Made by a program: the position numbers and the translations under genes. DNA of 64,000 nucleotides from Latrodectus hesperus (lineage: Eukaryota > Arthropoda > Arachnida > Araneae > Theridiidae), in the NCBI GenBank assembly GCA_037975125.1, contig CM075862.1, forward strand, positions 63,640,078-63,704,077, read 5' to 3'. The notes under the pieces are model-generated. The model ran no database searches. It was not told where the DNA came from and saw nothing but the letters and a program-made list of their open reading frames with translations. Positions 32,841-48,125 of the stretch are shown in pieces (positions within the stretch are counted from its first letter, which is position 1; each line of letters opens with the position of its first letter).

Positions 32841-33881
32841 CCTCCTTTCCACATAAAAATATCCATAAAGCTACCTGGCATTCCTCATGTGGCACCTATA
32901 CTAATCAAATTGATCATGTTCCTCCTTTCCACATAAAAATATCCATAAAGCTACTTGGCATGCCTCATGTGACACCTATACTAATCAAATTGATCATGTT
33001 CCCCCTTTCCACATAAAAATATCCATTAAGCTACTTGGCATGCCTCATGTGACACCTATACTTATCAAATTGATCATGTTCCCCCTTTCCACATAAAAAT
33101 ATCCATTAAGCTACTTGGCATGCCTCATGTGACACCTATACTTATCAAATTGATCATGTTTCCCCTTTCCACATAAAAATATCCATTAAGCTACTTGGCA
33201 TGCCTCATGTGACACCTATACTTATCAAATTGATCATGTTCCCCCTTTCCACATAAAAATATCCATTAAGCTACTTGGCATGCCTCATGTGACACCTATA
33301 CTTATCAAATTGATCATGTTCCTCCTTTCCACATAAAAATATCCATTAAGCTACTTGGCATGCCTCATGTAGACACCTATACTTATCAAATTGATCATGT
33401 TTCCCCTTTCCACATAAAAATATCCATTAAGCTACTTGGCATGCCTCATGTGACACCTATACTTATCAAATTGATCATGTTCCCCCTTTCCACATAAAAA
33501 TATCCATTAAGCTACTTGGCATGCCTCATGTGACACCTATACTAATCAAATTGATCATGTTCCTCCTTTCCACATAAAAATATCCATAAAGCTACTTGGC
33601 ATGCCTCATGTGGCACCTATACTTATCAAATTGATCATGTTTCCCCTTTCCACATAAAAATATCCATTAAGCTACTTGGCATGCCTCATGTGACACCTAT
33701 ACTTATCAAATTGATCATGTTCCCCCTTTCCACATAAAAATATCCATTAAGCTACTTGGCATGCCTCATGTGACACCTATACTTATCAAATTGATCATGT
33801 TCCCCCTTTCCACATAAAAATATCCATTAAGCTACTTAGCATGCCTCATGTGACACCTATACTTATCAAATTGATCATGTT
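32841..33881 (+). repeat. 13 x 80 bp minisatellite inside a LINE endonuclease
   Basis: Units start at 32841 and then every 80 bp (one has 81). Each begins CCTCCTTTCCACATAAAAAT and ends AATTGATCATGTT. Unit 1 is the LINE's own coding text (SFPHKNIHKATWHSSCGTYT, NQIDHV). Because 80 is not a multiple of three, each unit shifts frame. Units 1, 2 and 10 share CCATAAAGC and ACTAATC variants; the rest carry CCATTAAGC and ACTTATC, so spread of variants within the array is visible. Confidence 0.97.
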
Positions 33882-35433
33882 CTAATCAATGTTATGCATT
33901 ATTCAAACTTGTTGAATGTGAAGACCTATCGAGGAGTAAATATTGATTCTGATCATTTCTTAAAAATAACAAAGATCAGATCAAGAATATCTAACAAAAA
34001 AAATCAAGTGAGAGATCGTGAGAGAATATACGACTATATGATAAACTTTATAATTGAGAGGATAAAATTTGAATATATTAATAAAGTAGAAAAACAGCTG
34101 AAATCAGTAAATTTTGATGGCCCTGTGGAGAATAAATTGAAATGTATTAGAAATAGTATGTGCAATTGGGGCAATGTAACTTACATTGTAACTTTACAAC
34201 CTTACCAATTACATTGGGGCAAATGTAATTGGTAAGGTAACTAAGTGTTAAATTTAAACTTGTTTGATGGTGATTGTTTCATAGTTAATAATAAAAAGAA
34301 TGCTGCTTATGGACATATGATACAGTCGCTTGCTAGAAACAGCGCAAATGAGTACCATAGACTCGGAAAAAGAGAAGAGGCTTTTTAGACGAAAGAAAAA
34401 GATTCTGGAGGAAGAATAATTTAAGGATGCTGAGAGTTTGAGATAATTTAATTAATGCCGAACATTCTATCGTAAAATAAGCCGTAGTCGATTACTCTTT
34501 AAACAAACTTCAGGGTTTTGTAAAAACAAACCTGGTAAAATTCTTACTTTCAATCAATCAATTTTACATATCTATCAATGTATATCAATTTTAAAACGAT
34601 GGCATGAACAGTTTAATGAACTTCCCAACGGAGAAAACTGTAAGAATGTTGATCTTATTGAGCCTGATTATAACAATGACATCGAAGTTGAGACACCAAC
34701 TATAGAAGATGTCAGAGTTGCAAGTTAAAATTTAAAAAATAAGAAAGCTCCAGGACATGATTTTATTTCTGCAGAATTGCTGAAGAATTGTGAGTTTACT
34801 TTATTGTTGAATATTTATGAGTTAATTACAGACATCTGGAACTTGGAATATCAGCATTTTATGTCCAATTCATAAGAAGGGAGATACGATGTCTTGGGCC
34901 AATTATTGTGTGTGGTATTAATTTACTTTTTCTTATAAAATTTTATATAGAATTTTATTGTTTAGATTATTTCCATTCGTTTTGTAAGATTTTGGAGAAG
35001 ATACTGGAGTTTAACATTGAAACTTATCCTTTTTTTACTTACTTCAAGACTGTTTTTGATAGCATAGATAGAAATTATTTCGTTGAAACAGTGGATGATT
35101 TTGGCTTGCTATTAAAATGCATTAAGTTGACAAGACTTACACAGAAAGGTACACGTAGTAGGATAAAAAATTTTATATTTTTGTCAAAAAATCTTGATGT
35201 GCATAATGATGTACCACAGGGTGATTTTCTAACCTATCTTCTTTTTAATATCACACTTGGGAGGTTTATTTGAGATTCGGGCATCAATATCGGTGGGCAT
35301 ATATTTTCCTTGATCAAAATAGCATCTTTCATTTGCGGATGATAATGATATAATTGCTCGATCCTTTTGGTTTTTGAAAGAAGCATTCCTTGCCCTTGAG
35401 ATGGCTTAAGGTAAATGGGCTTAGTTATTAACG

Positions 35434-35703
35434 AAACTAAACTCCATGGCACGAGAGCCCATGTGGACCATGGCCTACAGTGGCCATAAGAGTTTTCATG
35501 ACCAAGGGCCCTGGGGTGCGAAGCATGTATCCCAGTTAGGTGGTCAGCTTAGCGTGAGACCCCCAATGTTTCGTTCCCAATAATGCTTGGGACTCAATTT
35601 TATCGGCCAATTGTAGGGATGAAAGGCTGAATCAACCTTCCCAACCCGAGGATAGAACCTCGGACCTGTGCCTTGGGAGCGTGAAACGTTGCCACTAAGT
35701 CAC
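35434..35703 (-). repeat. SINE, family A, inserted in the RTE LINE
   Basis: Full-length, on the minus strand, with box B AGGTTCTATCCTC. An 18 bp target duplication GGCTTAGTTATTAACGAA / GGCTTAGTTTTTAACGAA (one difference) flanks it at about 35416-35433 and 35706-35723. The LINE coding text (GLVINET / GLVFNEK) is repeated across the insertion as expected. Confidence 0.9.
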
Positions 35704-36470
35704 TGGGCTTAGTTTTTAACGAAAAAAAGGACAAAATACTTGTTCTTCTCTGAAAGCACACTACCAGACCCTTATTTTGAAATCTGTTGTTATAAATTTG
35801 AAACAGTAAAATGCTTAACTTACTACGGTTCAGTTATTACTAGTTATAGCAGAATATCTTGCGAAATAAAAAGAAAACTGATTGTTTTTGGTAAGTAAGA
35901 CTTTCTTGGGCTTAATATTCTTTAAAATTTTCCTTTTTCCGAAAAAGACTAAGTTTTTAAATTTACAAAACTCTTAAGAGGAGTCTTATCTTGACATATG
36001 CTGTTGAGACATGAACTATGACTAAAGTGAAGAAAAATACTGTTGGGTATTTGAAAGGAAGATTTTGAAGAGTATTCTTGGTGGTATTGAGGAGAACAAT
36101 TACTGAAAAGGAAGATTTAACTAAGAACTATATAGGATATATAAACAATCTGATATTGTTAAATGTATAAAATTAAATAGAGAATGAATTGGATGACTCA
36201 TGTACTTCGAATACATGGTGGCAACACCATAAAAATGTTCTGCACTTTAAGCCTTCAAGAGCTAAAAAGCGGAGAAGACTGCGGTTAAAATGGGCTGATT
36301 CGGTGATTCGGCGGAGTCAGATTTTCTTGCTGTTAAAGAGAAGAATTGGAGGTCAAAGATTTTTCAGAGGTCGTCATGAGAAATCTTCAGAGGAAGGCTT
36401 TTGCTCAATCTGGGGTTGTCCGGCCAATTATGGTGATGATTGATGCGATTTTGAGTGAAAAATCTTAAAA

Positions 36471-37966
36471 TCAATTCCTAACTAATTACAGTGGATCTGT
36501 GTAACAGTATTTTTTCTATTTTATAATATATTCTACTCTAATAAGAGGTAATTTATAAAATTCTAATTTTAAAAAAAATTTCAAAAAAGTATTCATTGAT
36601 ATATTTACAGAAATATTTCTGATATTTTTAACGATTAACGAATAGTTATAAGTAGACTAATAAGATAAATAGTGTTTAAAATTTTGATTTTGATTGCTGA
36701 AAATTTAAACTCGATAACTAAGTGAAAATATTCATAGATAGGGAAAACTAATTTTAAAATTTGAAAACAGAAAATGAGCTTTAAATAATTATTCTATCAC
36801 TCTTTTAATAAATGCAAAATCATGAATACCCGAATTTGCGCATGCTCCTGTTAGAAAGAACATGCGCAATAATATTCTATTATAAGCATGCTATTCTATG
36901 AGATTTATGTTTGCTTTTATGAGATCAATTCCTGTCTACAAGGCCGCGAGTGGGTTGACAGACTGAAGAGAAGCGTGGGAGTAGTGTCTGCTACCTGCGA
37001 TGTGTGGGGGTCACTTTCCGCTTGCTACGTGATGAACTCTCGGCCACCTAGCTTTCTAAAAATTAAAAAGATAAACAAATGCAAGTGGGATGCTACTACC
37101 ACAGAGAGCCTTAGCCTTCAGATTTTTCTTCCTCTTTATTTGAAGGAAGTATACGTCAAAGGTAAAATGTAACAACCTGCATCTTTTCTACATATTAGCA
37201 CAAAAGCATATGCTGGAGCCGTGATTTCGACCTTTCGTTCAGAAGATTTATAGTTTCCTTCATGTTCGTCAGTCAGTCGGTAGGCGCGATTTCTCGCCAA
37301 CATACACTTCAAGATCTGAAGAGATTTTACATACAGTATTTTATAGCTTTTGCCATCAAAAATGTCCTCCAAGTGGCGTAACAATCGGCAGGAGTTCAAT
37401 GTTCCCATAAACATCCTTAAAAGTATGAGTAATTAAGACTACAGATACCAAATTTAATTCTGTTATCTACGTAGAAAAAATTCCATTTTTAAAAGTTTGT
37501 GGGAATAAATTCATATAGTATAAAGTGAATATTTGATGATAAGCAATATATATATTCTTTTTTTTGTATTGTAATTATTTTTGTATTACACTTGACTATT
37601 AAAACAGAAGTAAAATACTATGTTCATTCACTATTATTTTTAATTTTTCATTGTTAAAGAAAACTTAAATGAAATTTATTGCAATATGCTTCCCCATACC
37701 TATAATGGTCGACCGTGAACACAGAAAACAACCTCATAATAATCGAATTTGTTATTACCCGATCATGGGAGTTTTGACGCTTTTCTTCATCAAGTTAACA
37801 TGAAATCGAATTAAATGCTAAGTAGAATTAACAATAATGTCATCTGTTGAATCGAAAATTGAAAATTCAGTTTGATTTCGAAAAGAATAGTCAATATTGT
37901 TATTTTTTAATTATAATGAATAATTGATTTTTTTCTCTATAAAGATGTATGGTTAGGATTGGACAC
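36471..37966. other. Spacer with no supported gene
   Basis: Short open frames at about 36888-37172 (plus) and 37136-37414 (minus) show no recognisable family. The segment 36940-37030 is GC-richer than its surroundings. A small inverted repeat (TTGCGCATGC and GCATGCGCAA-like arms) lies near 36835-36870. Confidence 0.35.
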
Positions 37967-37970
37967 TATA

Positions 37971-38017
<47 letters not shown>

Positions 38018-38022
38018 GTATA
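37967..38022. repeat. (TA)n microsatellite with TGTA interruptions
   Basis: TA run with two or three G substitutions, directly left of the minus-strand mariner relic. Confidence 0.9.
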
Positions 38023-38029
38023 TGCATAC

Positions 38030-38760
38030 AGAGTAGCTCAAAATGAAAATAGCGATTACAAACGGCCATAACGATTTATTGAAAAAGAATAATTTATCGA
38101 TGAAAGTATATAATATAAGCGGGATTTCATAATTTTGTATATAAGTCATAAATGTTCCATGTGACATTCCTTGGTCACACAGACAACATACAGGAGGTAG
38201 TACATTTTCACGCGTAAATTCTGAAGCATGTTTGCAATCATCGTCGCAAGAACATTACAAATGCGTACTCTGTTTGGCCATGGGAGCACATACATCATAA
38301 CATTTATGCATGACTGTCTGAGAAAGAGGCTGATTTGCAGCCTCTTTCTGAGGACATAACATACCATTGTTTGTGACATTTGCAACTCCCTACTGTTTTC
38401 ATACGTGCCGCGAATTCTATCAAAGCATTTTACTGAAGCCAAGGCCTACTGTTACTTTTCCTTTTGTGTGAACATCCTGTTTTTTAAGCATTCGATGCCA
38501 TCTGCATATGTATTTGGAAGTTCTTGATAGTAATGCTGACGAAATATTCTCTGCACTGTGATAACAGAATGACAGTTCTTATAAATTTTATCCCACACAA
38601 TGCTTTCTGCGCAAGACTCGCCATGTTTCCTTGATGAGACGCTTGCGATGCACAAGTTTCTTGTCATTGCTCAGTTTAAAGTCCAGATGGGTAGGCTTCC
38701 ACGTCATTACCTTCCTTAAGAAATTTTGACTTTCGGTCAACATTGTTAATCTTATGAATA
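38030..38760 (-). pseudogene. Mariner-type transposase relic, N-terminal region
   Basis: On the minus strand from about 38580 the text SVITVQRIFRQHYYQELP, and after a frame break RGTYENSRELQMSQTMVCYV and LRKRLQ, match the N-terminal helix-turn-helix region (DUF4817-like) of an arthropod mariner-type transposase family. A decayed middle section extends to about 38160. The DDE domain is missing. The left end abuts a (TA)n run. Confidence 0.65.
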
Positions 38761-38793
38761 AATTCTTTTTCCTTAAATAGTTATAGCCCTATG

Positions 38794-39881
<1,088 letters not shown>

Positions 39882-39898
39882 TATTTATATATATATAT

Positions 39899-42754
<2,856 letters not shown>

Positions 42755-42769
42755 TAAAAAGTCACTATT

Positions 42770-42953
42770 CTTGCGAGCGTAGGAGTGTGGGTTCGATTCC
42801 CACCGTGGCCCTGGGTGTTTTCTTCGTTATTCTCTGTGGTTGTACATCTGTCATTGTGCTATTTGTCCTGTTATCGACGAAGACTTACGAGCGGATCTCA
42901 AGAATCAAGCATACAAGTCTGAATATATGTAATGAAATAAATAAATAAATAAA
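42770..42953 (+). repeat. SINE, family D, 5'-truncated
   Basis: Matches 18462-18688 (inverted) almost base for base from GCGAGCGTAGGAGTGTGGG onward and ends in AAAT repeats. It lacks the first 45 or so bases of the tRNA-like head. The 15 bp duplication TAAAAAGTCACTATT / TAAAAAGTAACTATT flanks it at 42755-42769 and 42954-42968. Confidence 0.9.
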
Positions 42954-43532
42954 TAAAAAGTAACTATTATGTTGGGAGAATGTCATTCTCTTTCAAGCTC
43001 TTATAATTTATAATCTCCCCAAAATAAAAAAGAAAATCTTTTTATAATAAAGAAAAACAGAATAGTGCGGGAAGTTTTTCTTGAGTAAATACAATGTACC
43101 AAGAAGAACTGTGCATCTTACAGACATACAGTTATATTACAGAAATTTATCCAGCAATTATAGAAATCCAGCAAATTTATCCAGCAAGTAAAAAACAATG
43201 TATCTTGCCAAAGGTTTGGAAAACCATTCATAATATTAAAAAAGTTTCGAACAAAATTAACTTATTCGTATTTTAGGAGAAATAAAATGTTTAAACTGTG
43301 TATATTTAATATATTAGAAATAAAATATTTTAAATGAAATACTTAGACTATATAGAATAAATTTTGTTTAAATTTAAGGCTTGAAATAACATATTGATTT
43401 AATTAAAAGAGCAATGCTAAAATACCATTTTCGCAACCAGCTTAGCGAACTCTTGTCTTACTTTTTCCAAATTACTTTCTTGGCAAAATTTATATGTACA
43501 TTTATTAATTTTATTCATTTATATATTTTTAA

Positions 43533-43801
43533 GAAGCCCGGTAGCTTAGTTGCAGCGTTTCGCGCTCCCAAGGAAGAAGCCTGAGGTTCGATTCTCAAGC
43601 TGGGTAAGGTCGACTCAGCCTTTCATCCCTTCGGTGGGTCGATAAACTGAGTACCAAGCATGCTTGGGAACTAAGCACTGGGGTTTCATGTTAGGTTGAC
43701 CACTTAACTCGGACATATGCTTCGCACCCCAGGGCCCTCGGTCATGAAAACAGTTATGGCACTGTAGGCCTTGGGCTGTCGTGCCATGGAGTGTAGTTTA
43801 G
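43533..43801 (+). repeat. SINE, family A, full-length reference copy
   Basis: 269 bp with a perfect 15 bp target duplication TTTATATATTTTTAA (43518-43532 and 43802-43816). The first 72 bp fold like a tRNA. Acceptor GCCCGGT pairs with GCTGGGT through wobbles, box A is TAGCTTAGTTG, and the T-arm is TGAGGTTCGATTCTCA. The tail ends GTGTAGTTTAG, not poly(A). Other copies: 6921, 35434 and 46611. Confidence 0.92.
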
Positions 43802-44064
43802 TTTATATATTTTTAAATTAAAAATTATGAAAAAATCGATTTTTTTTTTGGCTGTTTGTGTTTCTCAATAGTATACAAGAATGTTCAAAGGATTGAGCCC
43901 CACACACACATCACAGTTAACAAGACACAGTGTTTAGTAGGCCATGGCCACACCTACTTCAAAGAAGAAAACCATGAATTTGCTTCCAGATATTGTTGAT
44001 CGAGGGAAAATACGCTGCAGCTTTCTCGTTGACTTTGTACGTCCAACACCCGAAAGCATTCAAG

Positions 44065-44490
44065 CTTTCGTCACTTCTTCCCTTCTGAGAATATTTTCAT
44101 AGCTATAGTGAACCGTACTTTGTTGTCAGAAGGGAGAAAACCCGGAAAATGTCCCATTCTTTCTCTTTGACACATGCAGAAAGTGAAAATGTAACGTACT
44201 TTTCCAATTATTCAATAATGGCTGGAATTATTTCTGAAAAGGGAACTTCGGAATGGAAAACTTTTACCGGAAAAAGTAGAAGGTTTTTACCATCCCCATC
44301 CTATGACTTCTGAAAGGATTCGGAAGTCATATTTATATATCAAAAGAGAGAAAACTCGGAAAAATGCTAAAAATCAGCTTCGATAAAGATGCAGGTGAAT
44401 ACAGAAATTCAACACAAATTTTCCGTTAATCAACAGTGCTTGGAATCGAACCTGGAAACTTTCCCTCATAAGAAACATGGTCCGACTATG
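44065..44490 (-). repeat. SINE family E, two pieces
   Basis: Contains AAGGGAGAAAACCCGGAAAA near 44130, then near 44345 a second GAGAGAAAACTCGGAAAA, and at about 44438-44460 a tRNA-like box B on the minus strand (CAGGTTCGATTCC). The same order of motifs is seen at 20575-20990. Confidence 0.5.
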
Positions 44491-44618
44491 CTTTTTTTTT
44501 ATCCTGATGAGCTCTTAGTAATCATTTATAGTTTATAAAACAAAGGATGTTCTATCGCCTAAGCAAACTAAGTATACAGGAACTTAAGAATTTAATTTCC
44601 GAAAAAAGAAAAAAAGCT

Positions 44619-44895
44619 GGCCGACCAAACTGTCTAGTGGTCAGCGTGCCTGACTACGGATAAGGAGGTACAGGGTTCAAATTCCGGTTCGGGTAATGGA
44701 TGTACTTTCTCTCTCTATCTATCCTGTCTTTGTCCTTTCCTTGTATGAATGAGGTGTGAATGGTTGTGCCTACCCTATAAACGGGTACCTATGGCATGTG
44801 TGTACTGCGGAAGTCGCACTCCGCACCAAAATATGATTCAGTTGGAAAAGTGGAGCAGAGCACCCCATGTTGCCAGCCTAGCTGACACACAACAA
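44619..44895 (+). repeat. SINE, family B
   Basis: Starts GGCCGACCAAACTGTCTAGT; box B is CAGGGTTCAAATTCC. The 3' part (CAGTTGGAAAAGTGGAGCAG) is shared with 45503-45736 but not with 30596-30906. It ends ACACAACAATG. Flanking purine runs AAGAAAAAAA suggest a target duplication, but their low complexity makes this uncertain. Confidence 0.82.
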
Positions 44896-45048
44896 TGAAT
44901 GAAGAAAAAAACTGAATATTTTTTTTATTTTAGTTAAATTATTTTAAAGGTTATCTCTTGTGTATGTGAATGAAAATACTGATTTCAAATAAAAATTTCC
45001 ACCTAGTCGAAACAAAATTCGAATATTTTCGATTTATTTATCCATTAG

Positions 45049-45228
45049 GAGAGGATTATGAAACATCTAAAAAGGATATTATCTCTCACAGATAGATCTT
45101 CAATAACAATAACTAAAAATGTTTATGATGCTATTGATAAGCAGAGGAAGCAGAGATTTGTAATTGATAGGATATCAGAAAATTTTGACCCAAAGTTAGA
45201 TGGTTTGTTTGAAAGACACTTTGTTTAG
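45049..45228 (+). other. Candidate terminal coding exon, unknown gene
   Basis: After an acceptor-like TTTATTTATCCATTAG, 59 codons read openly to TAG at 45226-45228. The peptide (ERIMKHLKRILSLTDRSS, then KNVYDAIDKQRKQRFVIDRI, then FDPKLDGLFERHFV) has normal amino acid composition and a charged amphipathic character. An AATAAA lies at 45361-45366. No family was recognised and no upstream exon was found. It could be the last exon of a gene whose earlier exons are outside or undetected, or a mobile-element fragment. Confidence 0.35.
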
Positions 45229-45502
45229 TTACATTAGTTCACCTTTATACATGCACAGCATTCTAAAAAATTATATTAAAATATGTTTGGCGCAATACAC
45301 AAAAACATTAAAAATTAAAATAGTTATTATATCTTCAGACAGATATTGTCTATTCACGTTAATAAATATATCGTATTATTTTAGGGAATAACCGTGAATA
45401 TATTTATAGCTGTATATCATCTTTTTAAACTTGATTTCGTGTCCATTTTGTAAAAAAAAATATGCTCTGATAAAAACCTAATACTTTTTCTGAAATTTCT
45501 CG

Positions 45503-45736
45503 TCCTGGATTCGAATCCCGGTTCTGAGCATGTTAGAACCTGGATTCTGTCTATCCTGTGTTTGTCCTTTCCTTGCATAAATGGGTTGTGAATGGTTGTG
45601 CCTACCCTATAAACGGATACCAATGACCTGTGTGTACTGAGGAAGTCGGACTCACTACCCAAAATATGGTTCAGTTGGAAAAGTGGAGCAGCGCACCCCA
45701 TATTGCCAGCCAAACTGCCACAAGAAAACAACAATA
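45503..45736 (+). repeat. SINE, family B, 5'-truncated
   Basis: Begins inside the tRNA-like head (CTGGATTCGAATCCCGG) and then follows 44619-44895 through CTACCCTATAAACGGATACC to GCCAGCCAAACTGCC and an AACAACAATAA tail. Confidence 0.82.
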
Positions 45737-46610
45737 AGCGTATTATCTAAGACTCTTATCTCTTTTCTTATTCATATTACTTCATTTATATTCAATCGTG
45801 ATTTTGGTCAGAAAGATTTTTAAAATATTTAACAATTTTTTTTTAATTTAATTTTTACTAGTATTTTTAAATTTTAGATCTTTTTCAAGCATGATTGTTT
45901 TATGAACATAATAAAAAGTACAAGCTCTGCATTTTCTCTAGTTTATTTATAAAAAAAGAAACAAATATTTCCAAACTATAAAAACTGGTATGAATACAAT
46001 GCATATCATATTTATTATATTTTTCAGTTGATACTACATGTTTCTCAATTTAAGTACATAGACAAATCTTGTTAATTTATAGAAATCATATTTTTATTCT
46101 GTTTATTAGGCGAATTTATATCGGGGTTTGAATTGAGAACGGCCTCACTCGATGGATGTTGTCTCTGGATAAGTTGAAATAAGAGTTATGTTTCATAACG
46201 AAACTTTTTGATTATAGCGCTTTAATTAACACTGATTTTAACCCCTTATACAGTTACTTATGTCCCGTTATAATCAATTGAAAGTGTAACAATTTCTGAT
46301 CCGGAACTATTCCCGCTCCAAGAACGGATTATTAATATTCCTTCGTTAGTACTAATTCTAATTCGTTAATTCTTTTCCTTTGTTAAAATTACCATCAGTG
46401 CATAATCGCTGGGAGTAGAGGGAAAATGTCTGCTGCATTAGATATTCCATTTTACACTCCTACAGTGTAATTTTTTTTAAAAAAATGATTATATTGTGTG
46501 CTTTTTCAATCATTGAAAAACTATTTTTACCCATTGTAATGAGCCAAGTCGAAGATAGCGCATGCGCTCTTAAATCTGCCGCCCTTCCGATTATGCTGTT
46601 GTTGTTTAAA

Positions 46611-46781
46611 AACTAAACTCCATGGCACGACAGCCCATGTGGGCCAAGGCCTACAATGCCTATTACTGTTTTCATGACTGAGGGCCATGGGGTGCGAAGC
46701 ATATGTCCCAGTTAAGTGGTCAGCATAACGTAAGACCTCCAGTGTTTAGTTCCCAAACGCTACCACTAAACCATCGGGCTT
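46611..46781 (-). repeat. SINE, family A, internally deleted
   Basis: Matches the outer parts of 35434-35703. About 100 bp between TAGTTCCCAA and ACGCTACCACTAA, including box B, are missing. Confidence 0.8.
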
Positions 46782-48060
46782 ACTTTAACGTCCACTGTTC
46801 ATTAAATTTGGAGCAAATCATCTTTTTGTAATTATCTTCAAAAAAGTATTTGAAGAATGTTTTTTCCAGAAGGAAAACCTAGCCTTTTTGGCATTGTACT
46901 TATAACACGCATGTTTTTTTCTGAAAATATTCGTGCCAAACTCATTACATTTATTCCAAATAATGTTCTAATTCATTTAGAAGATGCATACGGTAAAATA
47001 GTAACTTTTATGCCATTCCCACTCATTTGATGGTGGTTTTCATCTTTCTTATTGGAAACAGACTTGCTTATAAATGTTGTACTAAAGTCACCATGACAGT
47101 CACATGAAGTTGCCAATTTCCCTTATTATAAAATAGAATTCTGAAGTTAATTTCTCTGAAAATTTAATGAATACATAAAAATCTTAAATATTTAAAATAT
47201 TATTCATGTTAAGAATTGTTTAGTAAAAACTAAGGATTTGGCGACATCGAATTACGATCTTTATAACTTAAAAGTATAGTAACTTAAGTTTATAACTTAA
47301 TAGGTTCATTCATATGAGATTAAAAATAAAACGTTTCGCCAAAATTTAAAAGTAATAGGTAAAGTATCGAAATTTTGAAATTAAGCACAAGTCAACATAT
47401 ACTTTCTGAATTTACATTTTATTCATCTTATATTAAATAATAGTTTGTAATCAGTGACTTACTTACAAAATATACTATATAAATTAAAAACATCTAAAAA
47501 TAAATTGTTATAAATGAGGTAGATAACATTGACATCGAACTATTATTTTTTCAATTTTAAATTAATAAAACTAAAAAGTATCTAAGTACAACTTTGTGTA
47601 CAACATTCCTGGTTAACCTGTCTTTCGCTAACACGAAGAGATTTGATGGTTTTCCTACACGTGAGCAGGCAACATATAGCTGTCCATGTGAGAAACATGT
47701 GTTTTCCAAATCCAAACTGCAAATAGACATTGTTTGGCCTTGAGATTTATTTATGGTCATCGCAAAAGCTAAACAAATCGGAAATTGGAGCCTTTTAAAC
47801 GGTATCGGAGATTCTGACGCTATCAGTGGAATACGTGGCAACAGGATGATATCTCCTTTAAATTTTCCCGTCAAAATTGTTGCTTCGAGAATATTTTCGG
47901 TCATTTTTTTATGACTTAAAGTGTACCATTACATAATTGAGGTGGGTTTAAATTATGTAGAAGAATAATTGGTGAACCAATTTTCAATTGAAGATTGTGT
48001 GGTGGCATTCCTGGCATATCCAGAGAATTCAAAAATTCAGTTGGAAAGTTAACGGGGAGG

Positions 48061-48125
48061 ATGTCTTTTAAATCAATCGACATAGAATTTCCATCAATAA
48101 CTGTGTCGATTGATTTAAAAGACAT
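48061..48125. repeat. 22 bp perfect inverted repeat in helicase coding region
   Basis: ATGTCTTTTAAATCAATCGA CA and its exact inverse are separated by 21 bp (arms 48061-48082 and 48104-48125). It lies in the helicase part of the Helitron pseudogene, so the translation reads MSFKSID, then MSIDLKD. One arm is conserved family text (SFKSIDTV); the other is probably derived from it. Confidence 0.9.

Larger units (their letters stand above)
32215..36470 (+). mobile_element. RTE-type LINE, nearly full-length relic
   Basis: Broken frames follow the order of an RTE (CFDP2-like) LINE protein. The endonuclease N-terminus (LRFGSWKV, LLAMKEL) lies near 32270-32400. Next come the endonuclease centre (KIKGKFFNFSIIFVYI, then EEEKESFYENV) and GDLNAKVGEE near 32700. 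After a tandem amplification the endonuclease end reads KTYRGVNIDSDHFL. The RT region has NLKNKKAPGHDFISAELLKN near 34730 and FADDNDIIA near 35335. The 3' end near 36250-36440 retains KRRRLRLKWADSV. Numerous stops and frameshifts show it is dead. A family A SINE is inserted at 35434-35703. Confidence 0.85.
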
